From Pararhizobium sp. A13 (GTDB taxonomy: Bacteria > Pseudomonadota > Alphaproteobacteria > Rhizobiales > Rhizobiaceae): a DNA stretch of 64,000 nt. The translations under genes were made by a program, and so were the position numbers. Position 1 is the stretch's first letter; every line of letters begins with the position of its first letter. The stretch is from assembly GCF_040126305.1 (NCBI RefSeq), contig NZ_CP149510.1, positions 2,739,001 to 2,803,000 of the forward strand, read 5' to 3'. The notes under the pieces are model-generated. The model made no database searches and was not told where the DNA came from. It worked only from the letters and a program-made list of their open reading frames with translations. Positions 1 through 8,984 of the stretch are shown here, in pieces.

Positions 1-180
1 TTTCGCGAGGCTTTTCGAAATGTGGAAGTTATCGAGCGGGATGATGCCACGCAGTTCCGGCTCGACCCAGAAAAGCTCCGGGTCGTCGGCGGAATCGGCC
101 ATTGGGAACAGGCCGATGGAATAGGCCCGCAACAGCAAGTCCGGGGTGATGTCCGGCTGCCGGCTGCGGGGTCCTTTCAT
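1..180 (-). CDS. aat: Leucyl/phenylalanyl-tRNA--protein transferase, N-terminal part
   Basis: The gene starts at 180 and runs off the left edge, so only the first 60 residues are visible. They include [13 protein letters not shown] and a [14 protein letters not shown] stretch, typical of the N-terminus of Aat, which transfers Leu or Phe from tRNA to proteins with N-terminal Arg or Lys and marks them for ClpS/ClpAP degradation. The start lies only 8 nt after the accC stop, so it is probably translated from the same message as aroQ-accB-accC. The catalytic part is outside the window. Confidence 0.9.
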   Translation of the reverse strand, partial: MKGPRSRQPDITPDLLLRAYSIGLFPMADSADDPELFWVEPELRGIIPLDNFHISKSLAK

Positions 181-188
181 TCAAAACC

Positions 189-1532
189 TCATTCGGACGG
201 CTGGGCCAGATAGTGCTCCAGCCAGTGGATGTCGTAATCGCCGTTGGCGATGTCCTGATTGTTGATCAGGTCCTGGAACAGCGGCAGCGTCGTCTTGATG
301 CCGTCGATGACGAATTCGTCCAGCACGCGGCGCAGGCGCATCATGCATTCGACGCGGGTACGTCCATGCACGATCAGCTTGCCGATCAGGCTATCGTAGT
401 AGGGCGGGATCCGGTAGCCCTGATAGGCGCCGGAATCAACGCGCACGCCAAGACCGCCGGGCGCATGGAAATGCGTGATCGTGCCGGGCGAGGGCACGAA
501 AGTACGTGGGTCCTCGGCATTGATGCGGCATTCGATGGCATGGCCGGAGAAGACCACCTCTTCCTGTGTCACCGACAGGCCGGCGCCGGAAGCGACGCGG
601 ATCTGCTCGTGGACAAGGTCGATGCCAGTGATAGCCTCGGTGATCGGGTGTTCCACCTGCAGGCGGGTGTTCATCTCGATGAAGTAGAACTCACCGTTCT
701 CATAGAGGAACTCGATGGTGCCGGCGCCGCGATATTTCAGCTTGCGCATGGCGTCGGCGCAGACTTCGCCGATCTTCATCCGCTGCTCGACGTTGAGCGC
801 GGGGGAGTTGGCTTCCTCCCAGACCTTCTGGTGGCGGCGCTGCAGCGAGCAGTCGCGCTCGCCGAGATGGATGGCATTACCTTCACCGTCGCCGATGACC
901 TGGATTTCGATATGGCGCGGCTTGCCAAGGTATTTTTCCATGTAGACGGCGTCGTTGCCGAACGCAGCCAGAGCCTCCGAACGGGCAGTGGAAACGGCTT
1001 CGGACAGATCGTCCTCGCTACGGGCCACCTTCATGCCGCGTCCGCCGCCACCGGCCGTCGCCTTGATCAGCACCGGGAAGCCGATTTCGCGGGCGATAGT
1101 CAGCGCGTTCTCCGGCTTTACCTCACCGGCGGAGCCGGGAACGACGGGAATGCCAAGGGACTTGGCGGTCTCCTTCGCCGTAATCTTGTCGCCCATGATG
1201 CGGATGTGATCGGCGGTCGGGCCGATGAAGGTGATGCCATGCGCGTCGAGAATATCGGCGAACTTGGCATTCTCCGACAGGAAGCCATAGCCCGGATGCA
1301 CGGCATCGGCGCCGGTGATCTCGCATGCCGCGACGATCTGATGGATGTTCAGATAGCTGTCGCGCGATGGCGGCGGGCCGATGCAAACGCTCTCGTCGGC
1401 AAGGCGGACATGCATTGCATCGGCGTCGGCCGTGGAGTGGACGGCAACTGTCGCAATTCCGAGTTCCTTGCACGCACGCAGGACCCGAAGGGCGATTTCG
1501 CCGCGATTGGCGATGAGGATCTTGGAAATCAT
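189..1532 (-). CDS. accC: Acetyl-CoA carboxylase, biotin carboxylase subunit
   Basis: 447 residues, the normal length for AccC. It carboxylates the biotin on AccB using ATP and bicarbonate, the first half-reaction of malonyl-CoA synthesis for fatty acids. Visible signatures are the N-terminal [13 protein letters not shown], the ATP-grasp glycine loop [19 protein letters not shown] and the active-site block [12 protein letters not shown]. It begins 10 nt after the accB stop and is followed within 8 nt by aat, so accB and accC are cotranscribed. No strong Shine-Dalgarno is visible at the start, which suggests coupling to accB translation. Confidence 0.98.
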   Translation of the reverse strand: MISKILIANRGEIALRVLRACKELGIATVAVHSTADADAMHVRLADESVCIGPPPSRDSYLNIHQIVAACEITGADAVHPGYGFLSENAKFADILDAHGITFIGPTADHIRIMGDKITAKETAKSLGIPVVPGSAGEVKPENALTIAREIGFPVLIKATAGGGGRGMKVARSEDDLSEAVSTARSEALAAFGNDAVYMEKYLGKPRHIEIQVIGDGEGNAIHLGERDCSLQRRHQKVWEEANSPALNVEQRMKIGEVCADAMRKLKYRGAGTIEFLYENGEFYFIEMNTRLQVEHPITEAITGIDLVHEQIRVASGAGLSVTQEEVVFSGHAIECRINAEDPRTFVPSPGTITHFHAPGGLGVRVDSGAYQGYRIPPYYDSLIGKLIVHGRTRVECMMRLRRVLDEFVIDGIKTTLPLFQDLINNQDIANGDYDIHWLEHYLAQPSE

Positions 1533-1542
1533 CTGTGATGGC

Positions 1543-2010
1543 CTATTCGATGATGATCAGCGCTTCGCCGTATTCGACCGGCGCGCCGTCTTCAACGAGG
1601 ATTTCGACCACGCGACCGGAACGCGGCGCGGGAATCTGGTTCATCGTCTTCATGGCTTCGATGATCAGGATGGTCTGGCCTTCCTTGACCGTGGCGCCGG
1701 CTTCGACGAAGGGGCGCGAACCCGGAGCGGGCGACAGGTAGGCGGTGCCCACCATCGGCGCGGTGACGGCGTTCTTCGAGGCCCTTGCGCTCTCCGCAGC
1801 AGTGGCCTGGGCCACAGCGGCTGAAGCAGCCTGAACCGGTGCTGCCATGGCCGGAACCGGAGCGGAGACGTATTGCGGTGTCCCCGCGCGTGATACGCGG
1901 ATACGCAGGTCTTCCTGTTCCACTTCGATTTCGGTGAGATCGGTTTCGTTCAGGATGTTGGCGAGATCGCGGATCAGCGTCTGGTCGATGCCGGGTTTCT
2001 TGTCAGCCAT
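1543..2010 (-). CDS. accB: Acetyl-CoA carboxylase, biotin carboxyl carrier protein
   Basis: 155 residues. The C-terminal biotinyl domain carries the EAMKTMN motif with the biotinylated lysine at about K121; the N-terminal part is followed by an Ala/Pro-rich linker (about residues 50-80), as usual in BCCP. It carries carboxybiotin between AccC and the carboxyltransferase AccAD, whose genes are not in the window. Start ATG at 2010. It lies 22 nt after aroQ and 10 nt before accC in the same direction. Confidence 0.98.
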   Translation of the reverse strand: MADKKPGIDQTLIRDLANILNETDLTEIEVEQEDLRIRVSRAGTPQYVSAPVPAMAAPVQAASAAVAQATAAESARASKNAVTAPMVGTAYLSPAPGSRPFVEAGATVKEGQTILIIEAMKTMNQIPAPRSGRVVEILVEDGAPVEYGEALIIIE

Positions 2011-2032
2011 GGATGAGAGCCTCGTGTTCTTT

Positions 2033-2479
2033 TTATTTCGTGTGTTGCGTGAGTGTCTTTAGCGCATTGAGCGCGAGAATGTAACTGTCGGCGCCGAAGC
2101 CGCAAATCACGCCCTTTGCCGCCGGGGCAAGCATCGACTTGTGCCGGAATTCTTCGCGGGCGTGGACGTTGGAAAGGTGCACTTCGATGACCGGGATGCC
2201 GATGGCCTTCGCAGCATCGTGCAGCGCGATCGACGTGTGGGTATAGGCGCCGGCGTTGACGACAATGCCCTGCGCCACGTTCCCCGCCTCGTGAAACCAG
2301 TCGACGAGGTCGCCCTCATGATTGCTCTGACGGCAGATGACATCGAGACCGAGCGTTTTGCCATGTTCCACGCACATTGCCTCGATATCGGCCAGCGTCT
2401 GCCCTCCATAAATCCCGGGCTCACGTTTGCCGAGCGCGTTGAGGTTGGGGCCGTTCAGCACGAAAATTGTCGATGGCAT
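2033..2479 (-). CDS. aroQ: Type II 3-dehydroquinate dehydratase
   Basis: 148 residues, full length for the dodecameric type II enzyme, which removes water from 3-dehydroquinate in the shikimate pathway. The N-terminal FVLNGPNLNALGKREPGIYGG contains the catalytic arginine (R19) and tyrosine (Y24); SNHEGDLVDW, NAGAYTHTSIAL and EVHLSNVHAREEFR follow in family order. It is probably the first gene of the aroQ-accB-accC-aat unit; the preceding dsbA-like gene is 125 nt upstream on the same strand. Confidence 0.97.
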   Translation of the reverse strand: MPSTIFVLNGPNLNALGKREPGIYGGQTLADIEAMCVEHGKTLGLDVICRQSNHEGDLVDWFHEAGNVAQGIVVNAGAYTHTSIALHDAAKAIGIPVIEVHLSNVHAREEFRHKSMLAPAAKGVICGFGADSYILALNALKTLTQHTK

Positions 2480-2604
2480 AGGGGGTCTGGTCCGATAATC
2501 GAGCGTTACCTATAGACGGATGGTTCCGCGAGGAAAAGCCCTACGGCCCCTCGTGGCTGTTGTCCACAAGCGATAACGTGCGATCCTGCTGGCAAAATCG
2601 GCTT

Positions 2605-3372
2605 TCAGCAGCTGGTCTTGCCGCAAGCGCGGACATTCGCGACCTTCGTTTCCAGTTCCTCTGCGCCAACCGCGCCGAAAACGGCCTCCCGGCCGACGAC
2701 ATAGGAGGGCGTGCCGGTGATGCCGAGGTTATTGGCAAGCGTATACGCTTCCTTGACGGCTTCGTCCTGTGTGTTCTCGTCCATCTTCTTGCGAAGGTCG
2801 GCTTCCGCAACGCCGAGCTTCCCGGCAACGGCGATTGCCGTTTCCTCCGTTGCACGTTCCTCGCCGCCGAGCAGCGCGCGGTGGAAATTACCGTATTTCT
2901 CCGGCGCAATCTCACGGAAGGCGGCACTTACCTTGTGCGCGGCCATCGAATCCGGTCCGAGGATCGGCAGTTCCTTCAGCACGAAACGGACGTTCTTGTC
3001 TTTTTCGAGAATGGCGTCCATGTCGGACAGGGCGCGTTTGCAGTAGCCGCAATTGTAGTCGTAGAACTCGACGATGGTCACGTCGCCGTTCGGATTACCG
3101 AGCGTGACATCATATTTCGACTGGAAAATCGCTTTTTCATTGTCGCTGATGGCAGCTTCCGCCTGCTGCAGCTGCTCGTCGGCCTGTTTCTTCTTCAGCG
3201 CCTGCTGCGCTTCCAAGAGGATTTCCGGATTTGCGACGAGGTATTCCTTGATGAATTGGCCGATCTCCTGCTTCTGCTTGTCATCCAGCGCCTGCGCTCC
3301 TTGAGGCAGCGCAGCCGTCGCCGAAAGCAGGATAAGCGTTGCGGCGATGGTCTTTCGAGCGTTGAATGCCAT
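2605..3372 (-). CDS. DsbA-family thiol:disulfide oxidoreductase, secreted
   Basis: 255 residues with a Sec signal peptide (about residues 1-28, ending GAQA). A helical spacer (30-85) precedes a thioredoxin fold with the redox motif C108-G-Y-C111 in EFYDYNCGYCKRA and a cis-proline segment GITGTPSYVVG. It probably oxidises or isomerises disulfides in the periplasm. Start ATG at 3372 has AGGAAG just upstream. The protein ends with an extra cysteine pair, C250 and C255 (CGKTSC), not part of the active site. Closest to the Com1/ScsC/BdbD-type branch rather than classical DsbA; the exact subgroup is uncertain. Confidence 0.9.
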   Translation of the reverse strand: MAFNARKTIAATLILLSATAALPQGAQALDDKQKQEIGQFIKEYLVANPEILLEAQQALKKKQADEQLQQAEAAISDNEKAIFQSKYDVTLGNPNGDVTIVEFYDYNCGYCKRALSDMDAILEKDKNVRFVLKELPILGPDSMAAHKVSAAFREIAPEKYGNFHRALLGGEERATEETAIAVAGKLGVAEADLRKKMDENTQDEAVKEAYTLANNLGITGTPSYVVGREAVFGAVGAEELETKVANVRACGKTSC

Positions 3373-3589
3373 GTCTTCCTCGTAGCCTTTTGTCTGTGTT
3401 CGGTCTGTCGTTCAATTGCCGAGGCGGGGTCAACAGGCTTGTTTGAAAGACAACAGAATTTCTGCAGCCAGCATAGGGGCGCACGGCGCCAAACGAAACT
3501 GCAAAATCGGCGGAAATGCGGCGCTCGCGCACTTGTGAAGCCCATTGTGATCAGGCACATGGCTTGCAGAGATCAAAAATATCGAGGAT

Positions 3590-4753
3590 GTGCTGTTGAA
3601 GCCGCTTTCCACCCGCAGCTCCGTCGAACCCTTCCACGCCATGGATGTTCTGGCCGAAGCAACGAAACGCCGTGAGGCCGGATATCCGGTTATTTCCATG
3701 GCTGTGGGGCAGCCGAGCCATCCGGCGCCGAAGGCCGCATTGGAAGCTGCGCGCGCGGCACTCGTGCACGGGCGGTTGGGCTATACGGATGCGCTTGGAA
3801 CCTCCTCGCTCCGGATCGCGATCGCCAAGCACTATCGCACGCGCTACGGCGTGGAGGTCGATCCGCAGCGGGTCGCGGTGACGACGGGATCGTCGGCCGG
3901 CTTCAATCTGGCGTTCCTGGCCCTGTTCGATCCCGGCGACTGCGTTGCCATCGCCCGGCCTGGCTATCCGGCCTACCGCAACATCCTGGCAGCGCTCGGC
4001 CTGACGGTCGTCGAAGTCGAGGCGGATGCCGAAAGCGGGTTCACGCTGACGCCGCACAGTCTCGAGGCGGCCGCGGCAAAAGCCGGAAAACCACTGAACG
4101 GTGTTCTTTTGGCAAGTCCTGCCAATCCGACCGGCACTGTCACGGGCAAGGATGGGCTGAAGGCGCTGGCCGATTACTGCCACGACCGCGGCACGGCCTT
4201 CATCTCCGACGAGATCTACCACGGCCTGACCTTTGCGGGCGAGGAGACGACCGCGCTCGCCGTCACCGATGAGGCAGTGGTCATCAATTCCTTCTCGAAA
4301 TACTATTGCATGACCGGTTGGCGGATCGGCTGGATGGTGCTGCCGGAAACGCAGGTGCGTGCCTTCGAGCGCATCGCCCAGAGCCTCTATATCTCGCCGC
4401 CGGAACTGTCGCAGATCGCCGCCGAGGCTGCCCTTGGGGCCGAGGCCGAGCTTGACGTCTACAAGGCATCCTATGCCGCGAACCGCGAGCTCCTGTTGAA
4501 ACGCCTGCCTGAGATCGGCTTTTCCATCGCCTCGCCGATGGACGGCGCCTTCTACGCCTATGCCGATGTCAGCCGGTTCACCAATGACAGCATGGATTTC
4601 GCCAGGAGGATGCTGGCGGAAATCAACGTCGCGGCAACGCCAGGGCTGGATTTCGACCCGCTCGAAGGGCACCGTGCGATGCGGTTTTCCTATGCCGGCG
4701 CAGAGGCCGACATGGCCGAGGCGATGGATCGCATCGCCCGCTGGCTGACGTAA
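3590..4753 (+). CDS. Class I/II PLP-dependent aminotransferase
   Basis: Up to 387 residues. Fold type I aminotransferase signatures: LASPANPTGTV, the ISDEIYHGL block and SFSKYYCMTGWRIGW with the Schiff-base lysine near K237; the C-terminal arginine region reads RFSYAG. Substrate cannot be fixed from sequence; aspartate- or alanine-type specificity is possible. The start is uncertain: GTG at 3590 is the longest, but GAGG at 3584-3587 is better spaced for TTG at 3596. It stands alone, divergent from the dsbA-like gene. Confidence 0.93.
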   Translation: MLLKPLSTRSSVEPFHAMDVLAEATKRREAGYPVISMAVGQPSHPAPKAALEAARAALVHGRLGYTDALGTSSLRIAIAKHYRTRYGVEVDPQRVAVTTGSSAGFNLAFLALFDPGDCVAIARPGYPAYRNILAALGLTVVEVEADAESGFTLTPHSLEAAAAKAGKPLNGVLLASPANPTGTVTGKDGLKALADYCHDRGTAFISDEIYHGLTFAGEETTALAVTDEAVVINSFSKYYCMTGWRIGWMVLPETQVRAFERIAQSLYISPPELSQIAAEAALGAEAELDVYKASYAANRELLLKRLPEIGFSIASPMDGAFYAYADVSRFTNDSMDFARRMLAEINVAATPGLDFDPLEGHRAMRFSYAGAEADMAEAMDRIARWLT

Positions 4754-4922
4754 TTGTTGAACGATATCAGATGATTGCCGGATTTTCCGGATTCAGATAG
4801 CGATGATACTGAATCAAACTGTGAAGCGTTGAGCTGCTTCGCGGGCGGTGGAGCTTGAGGTCTGCGATGCGCGCCCCAACGGACGCGCAATGGTTTGATA
4901 TCCTCTATGAAGACAGGAGGCC

Positions 4923-5138
4923 TCAGCGGCAAATGCGGACTTTCCGGACGACCGGATTGCCCCGGTCGTCAACCGAACGGATTTTCCGGACCACACAGAT
5001 CGGTTCATATGCGGTGTCATAGCTCTTATAATAATAGTCATTGAAGCGTTGGCGACTGTAGCTGTCGGCGTGGATTGGTGCTGCCAAGGAAACCGCCGGG
5101 ACGGCGGTAAGGGCCGCGGCGATAACGAAGCGTCGCAT
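4923..5138 (-). CDS. Small secreted protein of unknown function
   Basis: 71 residues. A signal peptide (about 1-19, cleaved after SLA) leads into a short Tyr-rich mature region (FNDYYYKSY) and a C-terminal half with two cysteines (ICVVRKIRS...KVRICR) that may form one disulfide. I do not recognise the family. The start at 5138 is supported by GGAGGAG eight bases upstream; an in-frame extension to 5198 lacks this. It lies downstream of rne on the same strand but after the rne terminator, so it is probably transcribed separately. Confidence 0.75.
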   Translation of the reverse strand: MRRFVIAAALTAVPAVSLAAPIHADSYSRQRFNDYYYKSYDTAYEPICVVRKIRSVDDRGNPVVRKVRICR

Positions 5139-5242
5139 GATTGTCTCCTCCGGTTGGCGTCGGACGAGCCCATCTCGTCTACTGAGGCACGATCCCATGA
5201 GAGTGGTATTTTCGCTGTTCCTTATGAAACAGGAGCGGACAC

Positions 5243-5275
5243 AAAAAAACCGGCCAATCGCTTGGCCGGTTTTTT
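5243..5275 (-). terminator. Rho-independent terminator of rne
   Basis: Perfect inverted repeat AAAAAACCGGCCAA / TTGGCCGGTTTTTT with a TCGC loop, flanked by A- and T-runs on either side. It lies 25 nt past the rne stop (at 5300) and reads as an intrinsic terminator on both strands. Confidence 0.9.
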
Positions 5276-5299
5276 CAGTTTCGGTTTGTCAGATGTCGC

Positions 5300-8164
5300 T
5301 CAAAAGAAGCCGCGCTTCTGCCACCAGCCGCCCTTCTTGGGCTTCGGCGGTTCGCCGCCGTCTTGAGTGGCGGAGGATGATTTTACCACCGGTTCGCTGG
5401 CAATCGAATCGATGTCGCGGTTGGCACGAACCGGCTTCGTCTCGTCAAGGGAAGCTGCTGCCTTTTCGATGACGGGCTCCTCAGCAACGACGACGTCCTG
5501 CGGCTGTGCCTCGATAGCTGTCTGCACCTCTGCATCGGCGGTCGCGGCAGGCGCTTCCTCGACAGGGGCTTCCTCAACAGCCGCGGCGACGGCCTTCTTG
5601 CTGCGGCCGCGCTTCGGCTTGGCGGGTTTTGCCTCTTCTTCGGCGACGACAGGTGTCTCGGACGCCGCTTCTGTTGCTGCAGCCGATACAGTCGCCTCTA
5701 CAGTCGCCTCGGCCTCGTCAGCCGGCGATGCGTCGAATTCAGTCTCCGACAGTTCATCGTTCACCGTCTCGCCACTGACGGCAAGGTTTTCGCCCTCGGC
5801 TTCTTCCGGCCGGTTGCGTCGGCCGCCACGCTTGCCGCGGCGGCGCCGCTTGCGCTTCTGGCGTTCTTCCTCGCTCAACCCGGCATTCTGAGCATCATCG
5901 GCAGCTGCCAGAGCGGCATCGTCGTCGCCTTCGTCCTCGTCGCCATCCTCATCCGATATGTCGTCGGAGGCGGCGCCGGCTTCCGTGGACGTTTGTTCGC
6001 CATTCGGGCCGGTACCGCGGCCGCCACGACGCCGGCGGCGGCGCTTGCGCTTACGGTTGCCCTGGTCGTCGCCCTGTGCGGCCGGTTCGCGCTCGGCGCG
6101 CTCGGCCTTGGCCTCGACCACGGCTTCTTCTTCGTCCTCGATATCCTCTTCGATGACGATATCATCGTCATCCTCGGGCTCGGGCTCGAAGTGGATGATC
6201 TGCTCGATCTTGACCGGATTTTCGACGGCTTCGCCACGATCGATGGCAAAATGCTGCGCACCGACATGGGCGTCGGCTTCGACGATGATCTGCACGCCGA
6301 AACGCTCTTCGTAATCAACGATCGTGCCGCGCTTGTGATTGAGCAGGTAGAGCGCAATATCCGGCGTCGTGCGCACGGTGATGTTGTGCGTGGTGTTCTT
6401 CAGCAGATATTCTTCCACGCCGCGCAGGACATGCAGGGCGACGGAAGACTGCGAACGGATGTGGCCCGTGCCGTTGCAATGCGAGCAGACCTGCATCGTC
6501 GATTCGAGAACCGATGCGCGAATGCGCTGCCGCGACATTTCGAGCAGGCCGAAATGCGAGATGCGGCCGACCTGGATGCGGGCCCGGTCGTTCTTCAGAT
6601 GATCCTTCAGACGCTTCTCGACAGCGCGGTTGTTGCGCTTTTCTTCCATGTCGATGAAGTCGACGACGACGAGACCGGCAAGGTCGCGCAGGCGCAGCTG
6701 TCGCGCGACTTCTTCGGCGGCTTCGAGGTTCGTCTGGAGTGCGGTATCCTCGATCGAATGTTCACGGGTTGAGCGGCCGGAGTTGACGTCGATCGCCACC
6801 AGCGCTTCGGTCTGGTTGATGATGATGTAGCCGCCGGACTTCAGCGTCACCTGCGGCACCAGCATGCGGTCGAGCTGGGCTTCGATGCCCGAGCGCGAGA
6901 AGATCGGGTGTACATCGCGATACGGCTGAACCACCTTGGCGTGGCTCGGCATCAGCATCTTCATGAAGCCCTTGGCTTCCTTGTAACCTTCCTCGCCGGC
7001 AACGATGATCTCGCTGATGTCCTTGTTGTAAAGGTCGCGGATCGAGCGCTTGATCAGGCTGCCTTCTTCATAGACGAGGCAGGGAGCGGTCGAGGACAGC
7101 GTCAGCGTGCGGACGTTTTCCCACAGGCGCATCAGATATTCGAAGTCACGCTTGACCTCGACCTTGGTGCGGTTGGCACCGGCGGTGCGCAGGATGACGC
7201 CCATGCCCTGCGGCACGTCGAGCGCGCGGGCGATTTCCTTCAGGCGCTTGCGGTCCGGCAGGTTGGTGATCTTGCGGGAAATGCCGCCGCCACGCGCCGT
7301 GTTCGGCATCAGTACCGAATAGCGGCCGGCAAGCGACAGGTAGGTGGTCAGTGCCGCACCCTTGTTGCCGCGTTCTTCCTTGGCCACCTGTACCAGCAGG
7401 ATCTGCCGGCGCTTGATGACTTCCTGGATGCGGTACTGCTTGCGCGGCTTGCGAACCTGACGATCCGGCACTTCTTCCATGGCGTCTTCTGCGCCGACGG
7501 ATTCGATGACTTCCTTCTCTTCCGGATGGCCATCGTCATCGTCATCGTCATCGGAGTTGCGGCGGCGGCCACGTGTCTCTTCCGAGATGCTGTCGGTATC
7601 GACCATGGCGGCCATCTCGCCGGTCGAACCTTCCTCGCCGTCGGCGTCGGAAACGTCCGCGGCGGCTTCTGCCGTCTCGGCTGCCGCCTTCTTGGTCCGG
7701 CGCGGGCGCTTTGCCTTGGCCTTCGGCTTTTCCTCGACTGCGGCTTCTTCCGGCTCGGCAGCGGTCTCGGCTGCCTCGACAACGGTTTCTTCCGTTGCAG
7801 CTACTGTTTCCTCATCGAAATCAGGGCCGAGATCCGTGCCGGTCTCGACATGCTCGATATCGTCATCCCGGCGCGCTTCCTCAGCTTCCGCCTTCAGCAG
7901 TGCCTGCCGGTCGGCGAGCGGGATCTGGTAGTAGTCGGGGTGGATTTCGGCGAAGGCCAGAAAGCCGTGGCGATTGCCGCCGTAATCGACGAAGGCGGCC
8001 TGCAGCGACGGCTCCACGCGCGTGACTTTCGCGAGGTAGATGTTGCCGCGGATCTGTTTCTTGTGTTCGGATTCGAAGTCGAATTCTTCTATGCGGTTTC
8101 CGCGTACGACAACGACGCGCGTCTCTTCAGCGTGAGACGCATCGATAAGCATTTTCTCTGCCAT
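5300..8164 (-). CDS. rne: Ribonuclease E/G family endoribonuclease
   Basis: 954 residues. Cleaves single-stranded AU-rich RNA, matures rRNA and tRNA and starts mRNA decay; its tail usually scaffolds a degradosome. Order: split S1 domain (about 35-85 and 235-330) interrupted by an acidic, low-complexity insert of about 150 residues; catalytic core with VAIDVNSG and VVVDFIDM aspartates that bind Mg; Zn-link CSHCNGTGH; then a long disordered Arg-rich/acidic C-terminal half ending KKGGWWQKRGFF. AGGAG precedes the ATG at 8164. Followed by a strong terminator. Confidence 0.97.
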   Translation of the reverse strand: MAEKMLIDASHAEETRVVVVRGNRIEEFDFESEHKKQIRGNIYLAKVTRVEPSLQAAFVDYGGNRHGFLAFAEIHPDYYQIPLADRQALLKAEAEEARRDDDIEHVETGTDLGPDFDEETVAATEETVVEAAETAAEPEEAAVEEKPKAKAKRPRRTKKAAAETAEAAADVSDADGEEGSTGEMAAMVDTDSISEETRGRRRNSDDDDDDDGHPEEKEVIESVGAEDAMEEVPDRQVRKPRKQYRIQEVIKRRQILLVQVAKEERGNKGAALTTYLSLAGRYSVLMPNTARGGGISRKITNLPDRKRLKEIARALDVPQGMGVILRTAGANRTKVEVKRDFEYLMRLWENVRTLTLSSTAPCLVYEEGSLIKRSIRDLYNKDISEIIVAGEEGYKEAKGFMKMLMPSHAKVVQPYRDVHPIFSRSGIEAQLDRMLVPQVTLKSGGYIIINQTEALVAIDVNSGRSTREHSIEDTALQTNLEAAEEVARQLRLRDLAGLVVVDFIDMEEKRNNRAVEKRLKDHLKNDRARIQVGRISHFGLLEMSRQRIRASVLESTMQVCSHCNGTGHIRSQSSVALHVLRGVEEYLLKNTTHNITVRTTPDIALYLLNHKRGTIVDYEERFGVQIIVEADAHVGAQHFAIDRGEAVENPVKIEQIIHFEPEPEDDDDIVIEEDIEDEEEAVVEAKAERAEREPAAQGDDQGNRKRKRRRRRRGGRGTGPNGEQTSTEAGAASDDISDEDGDEDEGDDDAALAAADDAQNAGLSEEERQKRKRRRRGKRGGRRNRPEEAEGENLAVSGETVNDELSETEFDASPADEAEATVEATVSAAATEAASETPVVAEEEAKPAKPKRGRSKKAVAAAVEEAPVEEAPAATADAEVQTAIEAQPQDVVVAEEPVIEKAAASLDETKPVRANRDIDSIASEPVVKSSSATQDGGEPPKPKKGGWWQKRGFF

Positions 8165-8984
8165 GTAAGTGGTGCTCCTCGGCGCAACCGAGAAACGGTA
8201 GGAAAATCACGCCCCGGAGGACACGTTCCATACAGCTCAGGTTTTTCGCCGGATGTGAATGTTCCTGCATGGTCGGGGAGATGGTCCAACAGCCAGACGG
8301 CAGCCGGAACGGTTTCGTTCCGGGGCCTGTTTACTTCTGACCGATACTGCTGAGACAACGTCAATGACCAAACAAGAATGCCAATGTACTAGGCCTTAAG
8401 GCCCGATGAATGTGCCCGGTCACGGGCTTTCGGTGATCGTCACCATAAACGCACCGGCCACCGCCGGAATTTCACGATTCAGTATGCGAGGAGAAGGTGG
8501 AGCGACGGCGGATGAAGCGCGACTGCTTGTCCGAGACATGATCCACGCTGAACCGGTCTTACCGGTTCCGATCAGGCTCTGGCGCCAGGGCTTCAAAAAC
8601 CCTTTGGCTGCCGGTCGTCGATTCTATCCCGTCAACACTTTCTCCCTCTGAAGCTTTTATGTTTTCTATGTCACAATGGCAAGGGAAAAGCCGGAACGGC
8701 CATAATATTGATTGATTCGCTTGTCGGGGTATGCACTGCCAGGATGCCGGTTTTGGCAGCTTCGGGGCATGTTTTTCGCCGCGGCGACCGGCCGCCGGAG
8801 GTGTTTGTCGCGTTTGGCAAGGCTTGGTTAACCATATGGGGTCATGGATGATCGGAATGGCAACCGGCGGTGTGCATGGCCAGATCCTGAATCAGGAGGC
8901 GGTGTCCGAATTGTCCGTGACGCGCCGGTCGCGCATCCGGCGAAGCGCTGGCGACAAGGAAAAGCGGGTTTGATCCAATCTGTG
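8165..8984. other. Divergent intergenic region between rne and the amidase gene
   Basis: 820 bases without a gene I can support; the short open frames here (for example 8406-8651 and 8731-8973) have no family features and no convincing start. It should hold the rne leader (minus) and the amidase promoter (plus). A possible rne promoter lies at 8655-8683. Within the presumed leader, 8550-8568 is an 8-bp perfect hairpin (GAACCGGT / ACCGGTTC with a 3-nt loop). RNase E of enteric bacteria is autoregulated through a long 5' leader; whether this leader acts the same way is unknown. Confidence 0.5.
8655..8683 (-). promoter_or_regulatory. Candidate promoter for rne
   Basis: On the minus strand CTTGCC (8678-8683) is followed after 17 nt by ATAAAA (8655-8660), close to the alphaproteobacterial housekeeping pattern CTTGAC-N17-CTATAT. 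It would give a 5' leader of nearly 480 nt for rne. Inferred from sequence only. Confidence 0.35.

Noticed and set aside
213..1538. 441-residue plus-strand open frame
   Set aside because: Exact antisense of accC, which is complete on the minus strand.
8406..8651. 81-residue plus-strand frame in the rne leader region
   Set aside because: No ribosome binding site, signal, domain or codon pattern that supports a gene.
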